Position numbers and translations under genes: made by a program
The notes under the pieces: generated by a model
Seen by the model: the letters and a program-made list of their open reading frames with translations, nothing else
Database searches by the model: none
What the model was told of the DNA's origin: nothing
Shown: positions 1 through 9,695 of the stretch, piece by piece
Layout of the letters: every line of letters starts with the position of its first letter
How positions within the stretch are numbered: the stretch's first letter is position 1
Assembly (NCBI GenBank): GCA_015061185.1
Contig: SUWZ01000007.1
Span: 1 to 64,000, forward strand
Direction of reading: 5' to 3'
From: Bacteroidales bacterium
GTDB lineage: Bacteria; Bacteroidota; Bacteroidia; Bacteroidales; Paludibacteraceae
DNA length: 64,000 nucleotides

Positions 1-782
1 GCTCTTCCTTTTTCTATACCTATCGCTTCACCCTCTTCCAATCCATCTTTTTTGGCTGTATTCATTACACTGAACCAATCATTGCAATTTTTCAAATTCT
101 CTTCGTAATCATATCGTTCTGTTTTTGAAAAGGCTGCAATTTCTGCTACCTCAAAAAAGCGTTTGAAGATGGCTTCGGTTAATACTGTGGGCTTATCGTC
201 TAACTTCCCAAGGTTTTTGATGGCATAAAGCCATTTGTCCATGAATGTCTCCAACTCGCTCTCTTCCTTGCGGAATTTAGGCATCTCTATGAAGATAAAA
301 TTCAAATTCTTATTAAACACCTCATAGGTGTCGTCCATCAATTGCACCTTGGTAATCAAATGGTCAGCCTTCTCCGGGGAATCATCCATCACAAAATCCA
401 AAATGCCTATCACATAAACCGGTGACAATTTATAATCCCAATAAACAGTATTGTTTTTTGTACCCTTTTGACCTTGATCTTGGATGGCAAATGAGGAGTA
501 GTACAAGGCTCTATCCCTAAAATTTTCTTGCTTTGCTTTTTGCATCTCAACAATGAATCGCTCCCCCTCCTTGGTGGTGCAATAGACATCATAGACGGCA
601 CGTCTCTCATTGTTAGAAAATCCTAATTGCTCGGTATTTAAGTAGGTAAGATCAGCAATCTCTTTTTCTCCGTTCAGTTCCAGCAAAGCATTTAAAAAAC
701 TGATTAAAAACTCCTTGTTCGCCTCCGTGCCGAAAAACTTCTTGAAAGCGAAATCAGTGTAGAAATTTATGTAGCGACTCAT
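1..782 (-). CDS. Rpn/PD-(D/E)XK nuclease family transposase-like protein (3' end beyond window)
   Basis: My translation of the minus strand from CAT at 780-782 gives MSRYINFYTDFAFKKFFGTEANKEFLISFLNALLEL...ERFIVEMQKAKQENFRDRALYYSS..., typical of the Bacteroidetes Rpn/PDDEXK family. An alternative in-frame ATG lies at about 803. Not in the ORF track because it is open at the edge. Confidence 0.85.
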   Translation of the reverse strand, partial: MSRYINFYTDFAFKKFFGTEANKEFLISFLNALLELNGEKEIADLTYLNTEQLGFSNNERRAVYDVYCTTKEGERFIVEMQKAKQENFRDRALYYSSFAIQDQGQKGTKNNTVYWDYKLSPVYVIGILDFVMDDSPEKADHLITKVQLMDDTYEVFNKNLNFIFIEMPKFRKEESELETFMDKWLYAIKNLGKLDDKPTVLTEAIFKRFFEVAEIAAFSKTERYDYEENLKNCNDWFSVMNTAKKDGLEEGEAIGIEKGR

Positions 783-972
783 CGCTGTTCCAGGTATGCA
801 CATAGTAATCGATTTAAATTTTGTTTATTAATACGACAAAAATAACACATTAATTTCATTTTGCAAAGGGGGACATTATTTCCCTTGAAACAAAAAATTA
901 GAATTTAGTTATTTTTAATGAATAGCATAAAATGAGATGGGGTTCAGGGTGCTGACAAACGTTTGTTAGCGT

Positions 973-1372
973 AGGGGGAATCGCATTCGCCCTATTTTTA
1001 TATTAGCGATATTTATCCTCGATAGTGCTGACGCACGTTTCAGGTTTCAAGTTTCAGGTAGGCTGTATAATTGACCTGCCTGGAAGGCAGTACTGAGCGC
1101 AGCGATGGTAGCCTGGGACGAAGTCTCGGGGAAATAGTGATGTTATCCCGTGACAGGGTCTCGTGATTGTATTGTATGGTTTCAGGATTCAAGTTTCAAG
1201 ATTCAGGTTTCAAGTAGGCATCTCCCCAACATTTCACCCTGCCTGGAAGGCAGTACTGAGCGCAGCGTTGGTAGCCTGAGACAATGTCTCGGGGAAATAG
1301 TGATGGTAGTCCGGAACGCAACATCGGTGAAATTCAGTGAGAATATAAAACAGGGCGAATGCGATTCGCCCC
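973..1372. repeat. Repeat-rich intergenic block bounded by an inverted repeat (973-993 / 1352-1372), containing a 68-bp direct repeat (1075-1142 / 1238-1305)
   Basis: Left arm agggggaatcgcattcgccct against right arm agggcgaatgcgattcgcccc (reverse complement ggggcgaatcgcattcgccct). The internal unit cctgcctggaaggcagtactgagcgcagcg.tggtagcctg.gac.a.gtctcggggaaatagtgatg occurs twice. Confidence 0.8.
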
Positions 1373-1395
1373 AACGGCAGCTACCGAAAGCAATA

Positions 1396-1500
1396 AAATG
1401 CTTTTGCCCCGCCGGGGCTAGTTTATCTTGTGGGCATTAATGCCGAGGGCGATGCCAACGGCTGATGGGTTTTGCACTTTCAGGGTGCAAGTGGGTGCGC
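1396..1500 (+). repeat. Interspersed repeat copy 1 (gcttttgccccgccggggc...gccaacggctgatgggttttgc)
   Basis: Matches the reverse complement of 12416-12522 by eye over about 105 nt. Confidence 0.75.
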
Positions 1501-1577
1501 TGCGGGAAAATCATTAACCGTCCACAATCCAGTATTCTCGAATTATGAACGGCTAATAATAAAAATTGAACCTCTAA

Positions 1578-2204
1578 TTATTTCCCGAAGAACTCATCAA
1601 ACAAAGGAAAGACCATTCCTGGGGTATCCTTAATCCCATTTGTTTTGCTCACAAATTCATCCGACTTTACATAGGTTTGAAGCTCCGGACGAGATTTCTT
1701 CATTCCAATTGCAATCGTACGTCTAACATTTTTATCATTATCATAAGGGACCTTTGTATAAAAAGAGTAAGCTAACTTCTCTTTCTTAACTTTGTAGTAG
1801 AATTTTGCCACTTCAGAATAGGCGTGATAATTTCCATTAAAAGAGGGGGTCCATGTGTGATTTCCGGCAAAAGTAATATAACCTTCTATGTTTGCACCTT
1901 GATATACTCTTAACATCAACGTGACATCTTTTTCTTTGTTCAAAGGAAGAGTTGCACACTCTACCCATTTTAGAGGAATAAGCACTGATGTATCTGCTTT
2001 AACCACAACTGAGTCGATGTTTGATAAATTCAATTGACTTTTGCACTCCTTAGTACCAAAAAGAGCAAACTCAAACTTTACACCATCAACTTTAAGATAA
2101 CCCGGAGTCACTTTCCCTCCTTTAAAATAAATGTCAACTTCTTCTTGTGCATAAGCACTGATACCCATAAAAATGGATAAGACAATTAATAGTAACTTTT
2201 TCAT
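1578..2204 (-). CDS. Hypothetical secreted protein
   Basis: 208-aa ORF with N-terminal signal peptide MKKLLLIVLSIFMGISAYAQ. Confidence 0.75.
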   Translation of the reverse strand: MKKLLLIVLSIFMGISAYAQEEVDIYFKGGKVTPGYLKVDGVKFEFALFGTKECKSQLNLSNIDSVVVKADTSVLIPLKWVECATLPLNKEKDVTLMLRVYQGANIEGYITFAGNHTWTPSFNGNYHAYSEVAKFYYKVKKEKLAYSFYTKVPYDNDKNVRRTIAIGMKKSRPELQTYVKSDEFVSKTNGIKDTPGMVFPLFDEFFGK

Positions 2205-2248
2205 AATAAAATAAATTTACGTTTATAAGTATGTTATATAATTAGTAA

Positions 2249-2395
2249 TCACCTATTTTTCTTTTCTATATTAGCAAAAATACAAAGCTTTACAAGATAG
2301 GTACTCGCAAAATAGTCATTCGAACTTCCGCCATCATCAGCAAGGAGCTGTACAGTTGCCAGTAAAAGGAAGATAGTTGAAAGGATGTTTTTCAT
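2249..2395 (-). pseudogene. Truncated duplicate of the 5' end of the downstream-numbered 619-aa gene
   Basis: Translation MKNILSTIFLLLATVQLLADDGGSSNDYFAST... closely matches MKNILSTILLLLATVQLFADDGGTSNFRDWT of the 2401-4260 gene. Nucleotide similarity covers about 2325-2399 against 4190-4264. Confidence 0.75.
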
Positions 2396-2400
2396 GATGA

Positions 2401-4260
2401 TTATTTTTTTATGTTTTTCTTACGCAATACAATAAATGTCACAGCTACAATCAAAGCAAGAACACATGCAATAGTGATAAATATTTTTGCATTATATGCA
2501 GATTCTCCCTTTACCTCAATTGTTTGATTAGCATCTATCGAATCTTTGCAGTTTGATGAAGAAGGGTTAGCGACATGTTCTTCTCTAAAGTTCTCTTTTG
2601 CATCATCATCTTCCGATAAAGTCCTCAAATATTTTTCAATTTGCTCTACATCCCACTCATCCCTTGGTTTGTCCTCCAAGTCTCCTCGGAATGGCTTGTT
2701 CGTAAGATTGGCATTGACGACATTCATCACATCATAAAAGATTGGACTCTCGCTCTTTGAATCCTCTTGCAAAGACTTTATCAGATTTGGAATCGGGAAA
2801 AACCACATTTCACTTATACCTGTTCTTGTTGCACTCTTGCCTTTGTAAATATCTTTTATGTTCATTCGGTATGTTCCCGGCTCTAACACTTGCAAGTACT
2901 TCACGCAATTAGAGGTTTCCCAGCCTCTCGAAGATGCCAAGGCTGTATATTCATCAGACAAGTTAAACGAAAAACTTTCCGATGTTTTTGTGTTTGTCAA
3001 TGTAATCTGTTTTACTCGATTCTCTTTTCTCCATAATGTATCTTCTATTTCGCAAGGAATATCAAAAATCAGTCCGCCCCAATCATCATCGCCAAATTCT
3101 TTCTTAAATATTTTCTGATTAACTTTCTCCGCACATAATCCATTTACAACAAGCGGACCTACAACATATTCTCTTAATGAAAACTCAATCCATGATTTTC
3201 TCCAATCCTCTGTTGATGTATATGTAAAAATATCTCCATCATTTAAATTATTCGAATCGAGTATATCTGCTGAAACTTTCAAATCGTACATCTCAGAATT
3301 GTAATTTCTCTTCTTAGGGAATATAACGTATTCAAACTCTATGTTTGTACATAACGAAAAATTCAACTGTTCCTCCGGCTGCGGCTCGTATCCTCTTTTG
3401 CAGTATATATTAACCTCAGAGTCTATCTTTTCAAAATTTGTAATGCTCCTCTCTATCTCGAATGGAGTTACTACGATAAATGACTCAATAGAATCTTTCC
3501 ATGTACCTCCTGTTGATATGTCATATACAAAGGAGCGACAATGGCCTTTATAGACTTCTTCTAATAATTCTAAATCATAAGAGACCAAAACCAAAGACTC
3601 TTTCTTTTTCGGGAATGTCAGTTTGTGGTGAAAGTGAAACGTTACAAATATTTTAGCATCTCGCACCTCCGTCTGCATCGCCACATTTTCTATCGGTACA
3701 ATATCATCATCTTGCACAATGTCACAACCTTTCATGTAAAAAGGTTGTTTGCTGAAAGGGATGGTGTCGCTCAATAAGTTCAAGTCTGAGAGATATTGTT
3801 TGTACTCCGCCATCGTCCATTTTTTTAACTTTTTATCAAGCTTTTGAGACATCTCGCTTATAGTAATTGGCATTTTAAGAATAGAACCCTCATCGTCAAG
3901 CAATTCTATTTTTTCTCCCAAAGCAATCGTCCAATGAGTACTTGGAAACTCTGACATATTGTATGTCTCAATCTTGACTGTGTCCGTATCTTCCTCTCTA
4001 TAAAACTGCAACACAATCTGAATAGGGAAAGCGCAATCCACCACCACATCCTCGTCCGTAGTGTTTTCAAAAACGAAGGTAGCTTTGAGCGAGTCTGTAT
4101 CAACCTCCATCAGCTCCTTCCTAAGGGCGATTTTATCGTTCGGCTCCTTCACGTATATGTTGCCGTAGGTCCAATCTCGGAAGTTACTTGTTCCGCCGTC
4201 ATCTGCAAAGAGCTGTACAGTTGCCAATAAAAGCAAGATAGTTGAAAGGATGTTTTTCAT
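2401..4260 (-). CDS. Hypothetical exported protein with C-terminal transmembrane helix
   Basis: 619-aa ORF with a signal peptide and C-terminal TM plus basic tail (IFITIACVLALIVAVTFIVLRKKNIKK). Confidence 0.8.
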   Translation of the reverse strand: MKNILSTILLLLATVQLFADDGGTSNFRDWTYGNIYVKEPNDKIALRKELMEVDTDSLKATFVFENTTDEDVVVDCAFPIQIVLQFYREEDTDTVKIETYNMSEFPSTHWTIALGEKIELLDDEGSILKMPITISEMSQKLDKKLKKWTMAEYKQYLSDLNLLSDTIPFSKQPFYMKGCDIVQDDDIVPIENVAMQTEVRDAKIFVTFHFHHKLTFPKKKESLVLVSYDLELLEEVYKGHCRSFVYDISTGGTWKDSIESFIVVTPFEIERSITNFEKIDSEVNIYCKRGYEPQPEEQLNFSLCTNIEFEYVIFPKKRNYNSEMYDLKVSADILDSNNLNDGDIFTYTSTEDWRKSWIEFSLREYVVGPLVVNGLCAEKVNQKIFKKEFGDDDWGGLIFDIPCEIEDTLWRKENRVKQITLTNTKTSESFSFNLSDEYTALASSRGWETSNCVKYLQVLEPGTYRMNIKDIYKGKSATRTGISEMWFFPIPNLIKSLQEDSKSESPIFYDVMNVVNANLTNKPFRGDLEDKPRDEWDVEQIEKYLRTLSEDDDAKENFREEHVANPSSSNCKDSIDANQTIEVKGESAYNAKIFITIACVLALIVAVTFIVLRKKNIKK

Positions 4261-4433
4261 GATGTTTAATGTTTAATTCTACATTTTTATATAACCAAGT
4301 GACAAAGATAAAAAAATTAGGCTCCTATCGCAAACAAAAGCTTTATCAACTCAAAATCTGCACAAAAAAGTTTTGATAGACAGATATTTAATCATATTTT
4401 TCTTATATTTGCCTATCAAATAAACCATTAAGC

Positions 4434-7001
4434 ATGAAAACACGTTTTTTATTATTATTCTCTTTTTTGACTTTATGTAAGTCGCTCGTCTTGGCGGATG
4501 TGGATGTTTCTGATCTTTATCTGCAAAACGCAGGTTTTGATGACGAGTCTCACTTTGATTATACTGTCTCTGACAATGGCAATGTGGCACAAGAGATTTT
4601 GCCAATCTATGGTTGGAACAAAGATTTCAGTGTGGATTATACCGTATGCGGAATCTATGAATTTGGCACGTCTAAGACTTTCAACACCTCCGGGAGTGTA
4701 CCATCTGCCGGATACAACAATTCAAAGGGTGGCTGTCTTGCATTAAGCACCGGCTGGGACCAAGAGATGAAGTTTTTTCAAGAGATAACTCTGCCACCCG
4801 GAAACTACAAACTCCAAACCGCCTACTTTAATGGCAGCAACTCCAATAATGGCTACAGTCTGCTTGGGTGGATTCCTAAGAATGGCTCCGGCAAGGTTTC
4901 GTCTATCTCCTCCTTCCCGTTCAATCAATGGATTGTGGATGAGGTCTCATTCACTCTTTCTGAGGAGACTACCGGACGTGTTCAAATTGGCTTCAAAGCA
5001 GTTGCAAACGGGTCTGCCAATTCTGCCAAGGTGGTAGCAGATTTCGTGAAACTATATATTATTGGAGATGAATCGACAGATTATCTTGCCTCAGAATTGT
5101 CGAAGCGAGTGGAAGCGGCTAACGAATTGTTAGCCCAAAGGATGAATGCCAACCATCGTGAAAATCTGAAGGGTGCGACGGAAAGTGCTGAGCTATGGTT
5201 ATCTTCTCCTTCATCACAGACACTCTCCTCCATTGTTTCCAATCTGCGGAAAGCCACAGAGAGTGCTGAAACTTCTGTTGCTCTGTACGCTGAACTTACA
5301 GAACTCATTGCTGAAGCAGAGCCGGCAGCCTTGGAAGATGCCGAGATCTCTAATGCATTGGATAAGGCCAAACAGGTTTATGACAATGAATCTCTCCTTA
5401 TTGCAGATGTCAATGAAACCATCCTGGATTTGGAGGAGTTGATGCTTTATTACAGAACAAGCCATGCCTCCGGACCGGTTCCAACTGTAACATCAGACCC
5501 TCGTCATGCTCGTGGTGCTACAATGGCTTTTGGTCGTGCCTCTTTTTCGGGAGAAGGAATTGTAGAAAAAGGTTTTTGCTGGGGAACAAAAAACAACCCT
5601 ACGATAAAGGATAACCGCTCCACCAAATCTTTTAGCAACAATGGCGACATATATGTGATTGAGGGATTGAGTCCTGCCACATTCTACTATATCCGTCCAT
5701 ACGCCATAACCAATCAAAATGTGGTGGGCTATGGAAAGACAATAAAAATCTGCACTCTACCCAAGGGTGGAATCACATGGAGCTATAATAACGGAGGTTC
5801 GGCAGAAGAGAACAACCGAATAAACTCTGCTGTGAAAGATGCCGTTGATATTTGGAACAACATTACAAGCATCAAGGGAATCAACATGACTGTAAATTAC
5901 GGTGCCAGCACACCAACAGCAGATTGCAGTTATGGCGGATGGATGCGAGTGGGACCTAATGCGAGTTATCAGCGTACAGGCACAATTCAGCACGAGATGG
6001 CTCATGCAGTTGGTGTCGGGACTACAGAAACATGGTACAATAGCAGCACATACCGAGAAAATACAAGTACAGGGTTTTGGCTTGGAGAACGAACAGACCG
6101 GATTTTGGCATTCTTGGAAAATGACAACAATGCGCATTTGAAAGGCGACAAAACACACTTCTGGCCATACGGTATCAATGGCGCGCATGAAGACAACGGC
6201 TCTCGTATGTTATATTATGCCAATGCGCTTATTGTGCAGTCTTTAGGCGAAGACAATCTTCCTCCGGTGTCGGGCGCATTCGCTTCGCCGGCATACACAT
6301 TCATCCAAGACGACAATGAATATTACTACATCCTCTCTGCTGATGATTTGAACGGCTCAGACTTTTCAATGCTAAAATCAGACGGAGATAATTTGCAATT
6401 ACAGAAGAGTAATTGGGTTACCGTTCTTAGGGAAAATTCGTATGCTTGGCAGATACGGTTCAATCCTGCCACACAGCTCTATGAGTTTAAAAATTTGGGA
6501 TCCGACAAAGCTCTTTCATACAACAACTCAAAGATTCAATTGACTGATAGTGAAAGCTTCAATATACAAATGCTTGGTTCACGACAAAATGTGGTTACCA
6601 ACGCCTTCAATCTAAAATCTTATTGGCTGACATTCGACAATGGAACAAACAGCCCAAGTGCGCTGACCTCTTCGAATAGCAATGTCTCCGGCTCACAATT
6701 CGACCATAAGAATTCAGCTTCCAACCAACGTTGGATAATCTTGTCTCGCAAGGAGGTTAAAGCGTTGGCAGGAGAAGATATAGAAACAAAGATAGACGAC
6801 ATCGAACTTCTCTCCCTTATCATCTACAGCACCGATGGAAAAATCGTTGTGGAGAGCACAGACAAAGGGGCGTGGATTAACGTGAATGACATTCAGGGCC
6901 GCATGGTCAAAAGACTTTATATGCAAGCCGGAATGAGACTTGAGATTGCGGTGCGAAGAGGTGTATATGTGGTGAATGGCAAGAAGTTGCTGGTGGAGTA
7001 A
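4434..7001 (+). CDS. Secreted T9SS cargo, putative zinc metalloprotease (HExxH) with C-terminal sorting-like domain
   Basis: 855 aa. Signal peptide, HEMAHAVGVG motif, and a C-terminal segment ...IIYSTDGKIVV...VNDIQGRMVKRLYMQAGMRLEIAVRRGVYVVNGKKLLVE resembling T9SS type A domains. Confidence 0.8.
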   Translation: MKTRFLLLFSFLTLCKSLVLADVDVSDLYLQNAGFDDESHFDYTVSDNGNVAQEILPIYGWNKDFSVDYTVCGIYEFGTSKTFNTSGSVPSAGYNNSKGGCLALSTGWDQEMKFFQEITLPPGNYKLQTAYFNGSNSNNGYSLLGWIPKNGSGKVSSISSFPFNQWIVDEVSFTLSEETTGRVQIGFKAVANGSANSAKVVADFVKLYIIGDESTDYLASELSKRVEAANELLAQRMNANHRENLKGATESAELWLSSPSSQTLSSIVSNLRKATESAETSVALYAELTELIAEAEPAALEDAEISNALDKAKQVYDNESLLIADVNETILDLEELMLYYRTSHASGPVPTVTSDPRHARGATMAFGRASFSGEGIVEKGFCWGTKNNPTIKDNRSTKSFSNNGDIYVIEGLSPATFYYIRPYAITNQNVVGYGKTIKICTLPKGGITWSYNNGGSAEENNRINSAVKDAVDIWNNITSIKGINMTVNYGASTPTADCSYGGWMRVGPNASYQRTGTIQHEMAHAVGVGTTETWYNSSTYRENTSTGFWLGERTDRILAFLENDNNAHLKGDKTHFWPYGINGAHEDNGSRMLYYANALIVQSLGEDNLPPVSGAFASPAYTFIQDDNEYYYILSADDLNGSDFSMLKSDGDNLQLQKSNWVTVLRENSYAWQIRFNPATQLYEFKNLGSDKALSYNNSKIQLTDSESFNIQMLGSRQNVVTNAFNLKSYWLTFDNGTNSPSALTSSNSNVSGSQFDHKNSASNQRWIILSRKEVKALAGEDIETKIDDIELLSLIIYSTDGKIVVESTDKGAWINVNDIQGRMVKRLYMQAGMRLEIAVRRGVYVVNGKKLLVE

Positions 7002-7058
7002 GGGTTCTTGGAAGAAGAAAAGCAGTTGGAGAATGTCTCGTTCTTTTGAAACAAGGAT

Positions 7059-8744
7059 TCAGTCAAATAAACTTAATTGTAGGTTTGTGTTTTTCCCTAA
7101 ATCCGTAAGGAAACCTTTTTTGCCTTTCTTTTCAGCTACTTTTTTTAAATCAATTCTCATTAGTATATCTTTTGTAATCATTCGTTTTGCATCTTTGAAA
7201 GTAATGCTTTTTAATAGATTTTCAACGAGGTCAGAATTTAAAAGTTCCCACACATATTCAGCTTGTTCTAAGGTGTCAAATCCAATGAAGTAACAAGTGT
7301 CATCCAGCATGACTGGTTTCCCATTCTGAGGTTTTACAAGACAAAAATGAAATGTCTTATACAAGCCTGAAATAGCTATTTTATAGGGTTTAAAAGAATA
7401 TTCTCCAACGCCAAATATTGAAAAATCACATTTCCCTTTATAAATGCTTGATTTTCTCATTCGGAATAAATCAATGTGGTCATTAAGATATTTATATGTT
7501 TGCGGAAACTCTTTTATATAAGAAGTGTTCTGCCCAATAAATTTTTGTGTAACAATCGTCATTTTCCGTGTTAATTTTGCTACTGTTGTCTTTAAATCAG
7601 AGCTTTTTAACAAAGGATAAATAAGATTATCTTCAAGGGTAAACCGTTCTCCTAACATATTGCAAAATATATTGCCTTCAGACTCTATTTCCATGACTTT
7701 TGAACAATCGTGTTTAATCCCTTGTCGCCACACAAAAGGAGAGATTCCATCTACTTCATTGTTTAATGATAAAACAGACATAAATTTATTATCCTTCCAT
7801 CCAAAATCACATTTTATTTCAGAAGAATAAAAATCTGACTCTTGACATGAATATTCGGTGTTCTTGTTTAACTCACAAATAAATAAAGCCGCATCAACAC
7901 TTACATCAAACTCTTTTTTACTGTCGATGTTTTGTTTTTTCATATTTGCGATTGGCAACTTAAGTTTTGGAATGTCATGAACAATGTTTTTGATGACAGA
8001 GTTTTTTACCAAAAATGCCATGTTGCCGGTACAATCCCCGAAATTCCTCAGCAAATCAATCGTTATATATTCTGCAATATCAAAGTTCCCCTTCCCAGTC
8101 ATTGCATCAAGTCCTTTATGTTGTTTAAAGTTTGATTTTTGAGGGAGGTTTTTAGAATCCATCATACCCAATGCAGAATTGGTTACCCATGGTGGATTCC
8201 CTATAATCAGTAGTTCTTTTTTTGCAATTGATTTCTTTATTGAGAGATAGTCAAAATCGAATATGCTTGAATGAATAATATGAATATTAGGAATCTTTCT
8301 ATTGGGATTCAAGAGAAAATAGTCCAAAATGTTAAATTTTGATTGCCAAATGTGTTTTTTTTGTATTTCTATACCATATATTGCTTCAATGTCATCGAAT
8401 GCATCCAACGCGGCAATGATAAAATGTCCTTTCCCGCAAGTCGGCTCAATAACAATTTTTGGAGAAACTCCGCTGTTTTTTAGATTTTCTGCAATCTGAA
8501 AAGTTAAATTCTGGTTTGTTTGAAAATCTCCATATTCTGCATCACTTTCGCAAACTTCATTAGTAAATTGTTCGTTAAGTTTGTTCGTTAGTTGCAATAG
8601 CTCTGAATCGTTCTCAAAAAATGCTTTAATCCCGCATTGCTCTTGAAGATACTTGTTAGCATCTTCTACGGAGACTAAAATGTTTTTTTTATTCTTAAAA
8701 AAACAAAATACAGATTCACTGATATAGGTGTTAAAAAAAATCAT
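7059..8744 (-). CDS. N6-adenine-type DNA methyltransferase (modification subunit of R-M)
   Basis: 561 aa with SAM-binding-like IEPTCGKGHFIIAALD and catalytic NPPW (IIGNPPWVTNSAL). Overlaps the 8741-9424 gene by 4 bp. Confidence 0.85.
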   Translation of the reverse strand: MIFFNTYISESVFCFFKNKKNILVSVEDANKYLQEQCGIKAFFENDSELLQLTNKLNEQFTNEVCESDAEYGDFQTNQNLTFQIAENLKNSGVSPKIVIEPTCGKGHFIIAALDAFDDIEAIYGIEIQKKHIWQSKFNILDYFLLNPNRKIPNIHIIHSSIFDFDYLSIKKSIAKKELLIIGNPPWVTNSALGMMDSKNLPQKSNFKQHKGLDAMTGKGNFDIAEYITIDLLRNFGDCTGNMAFLVKNSVIKNIVHDIPKLKLPIANMKKQNIDSKKEFDVSVDAALFICELNKNTEYSCQESDFYSSEIKCDFGWKDNKFMSVLSLNNEVDGISPFVWRQGIKHDCSKVMEIESEGNIFCNMLGERFTLEDNLIYPLLKSSDLKTTVAKLTRKMTIVTQKFIGQNTSYIKEFPQTYKYLNDHIDLFRMRKSSIYKGKCDFSIFGVGEYSFKPYKIAISGLYKTFHFCLVKPQNGKPVMLDDTCYFIGFDTLEQAEYVWELLNSDLVENLLKSITFKDAKRMITKDILMRIDLKKVAEKKGKKGFLTDLGKNTNLQLSLFD

Positions 8745-9424
8745 TTTTCAATATTCTCATCAATGATTTTGTTAATGCCAGACACGTTTTTCGTTAGAGA
8801 AACAACTCTCTGATATTGCAACCTCCACTGCAATGCATTAGATATGGTTAAATATCCTTGTTTAGGAGGATTTTTCATTATCATTTTTGCCATGTTTTGC
8901 AAAGTTATTTCATCTGCCGGAATGTTTTTATCAGTTAAATACGCAACTATATCCTCTTCGTTAGCTTTATCTTTTATCATTTCACGCAAACGGTAAGTGG
9001 TTGTATAATCAGCAGTTCGTTCACTTGATATAAACGTGCAACTCACAAAGTGTAATGTTGTAGTTTTGGTTTTAGGATTATCAATTTTATTATATACAAA
9101 AACCAGTAAATTGTAACCTAAACCAAAAATTTTTTGTTTTGCATCTTTATATGGACATGATGATTGAGGTTGCTTTATTGATGTTACTTTTATGTCAGTC
9201 AAAATATCCTTCGATGGTAAGTCAATGCCACTTGCGGAAGAACCGATAGTTACTATGTATTTGGAATTTAATTGTTGTTGGAATTTGTGTTCTACGTATG
9301 TTCCTACTGCCTTCCCGTCTGTTATCCCGTACAATTCGCTGTTTTTAATTTTTGATTCTGCTATACAGAATTGTTTTGCTTCTGCACGCAATATTTCAAT
9401 TGTTAATTTCGTTTTTTTTGCCAT
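8741..9424 (-). CDS. Type II restriction endonuclease (PD-(D/E)XK-like)
   Basis: 227 aa. GIDLPSKDILTDIKVTS is compatible with a D...DxK nuclease core, and the gene is translationally coupled to the methyltransferase. Confidence 0.7.
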   Translation of the reverse strand: MAKKTKLTIEILRAEAKQFCIAESKIKNSELYGITDGKAVGTYVEHKFQQQLNSKYIVTIGSSASGIDLPSKDILTDIKVTSIKQPQSSCPYKDAKQKIFGLGYNLLVFVYNKIDNPKTKTTTLHFVSCTFISSERTADYTTTYRLREMIKDKANEEDIVAYLTDKNIPADEITLQNMAKMIMKNPPKQGYLTISNALQWRLQYQRVVSLTKNVSGINKIIDENIEK

Positions 9425-9695
9425 ACATTTTTGTTTGAATGTTAATCAATGAACATAGAATAATCTGTTGAAATGATTAATTATGTTTCAAGAGATGAAG
9501 TGCTTAGGATTATTAGGGTGTACTGTAAAAACGAAGTGTAACCATAAGCATCCATAACTCCCCTACAAAGGTCTAAAATAATTTCATAAATTACAAATAT
9601 TATACTACCTTTGACCTTCGAAAAAACTTTTGCAGTAGCCATAATGAGGTTCAGGTTATTCGCTAAAAGAGTTTTTATAGAACCTCACTAAAAAA

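Noticed and set aside
1150-1440. 96-aa plus-strand ORF
   Set aside because: Lies entirely in the repeat island, has low-complexity repeat-derived sequence and no family signature.
5757-6188. 143-aa minus-strand ORF
   Set aside because: Antisense to the clearly coding 855-aa T9SS gene; a codon-bias shadow ORF.
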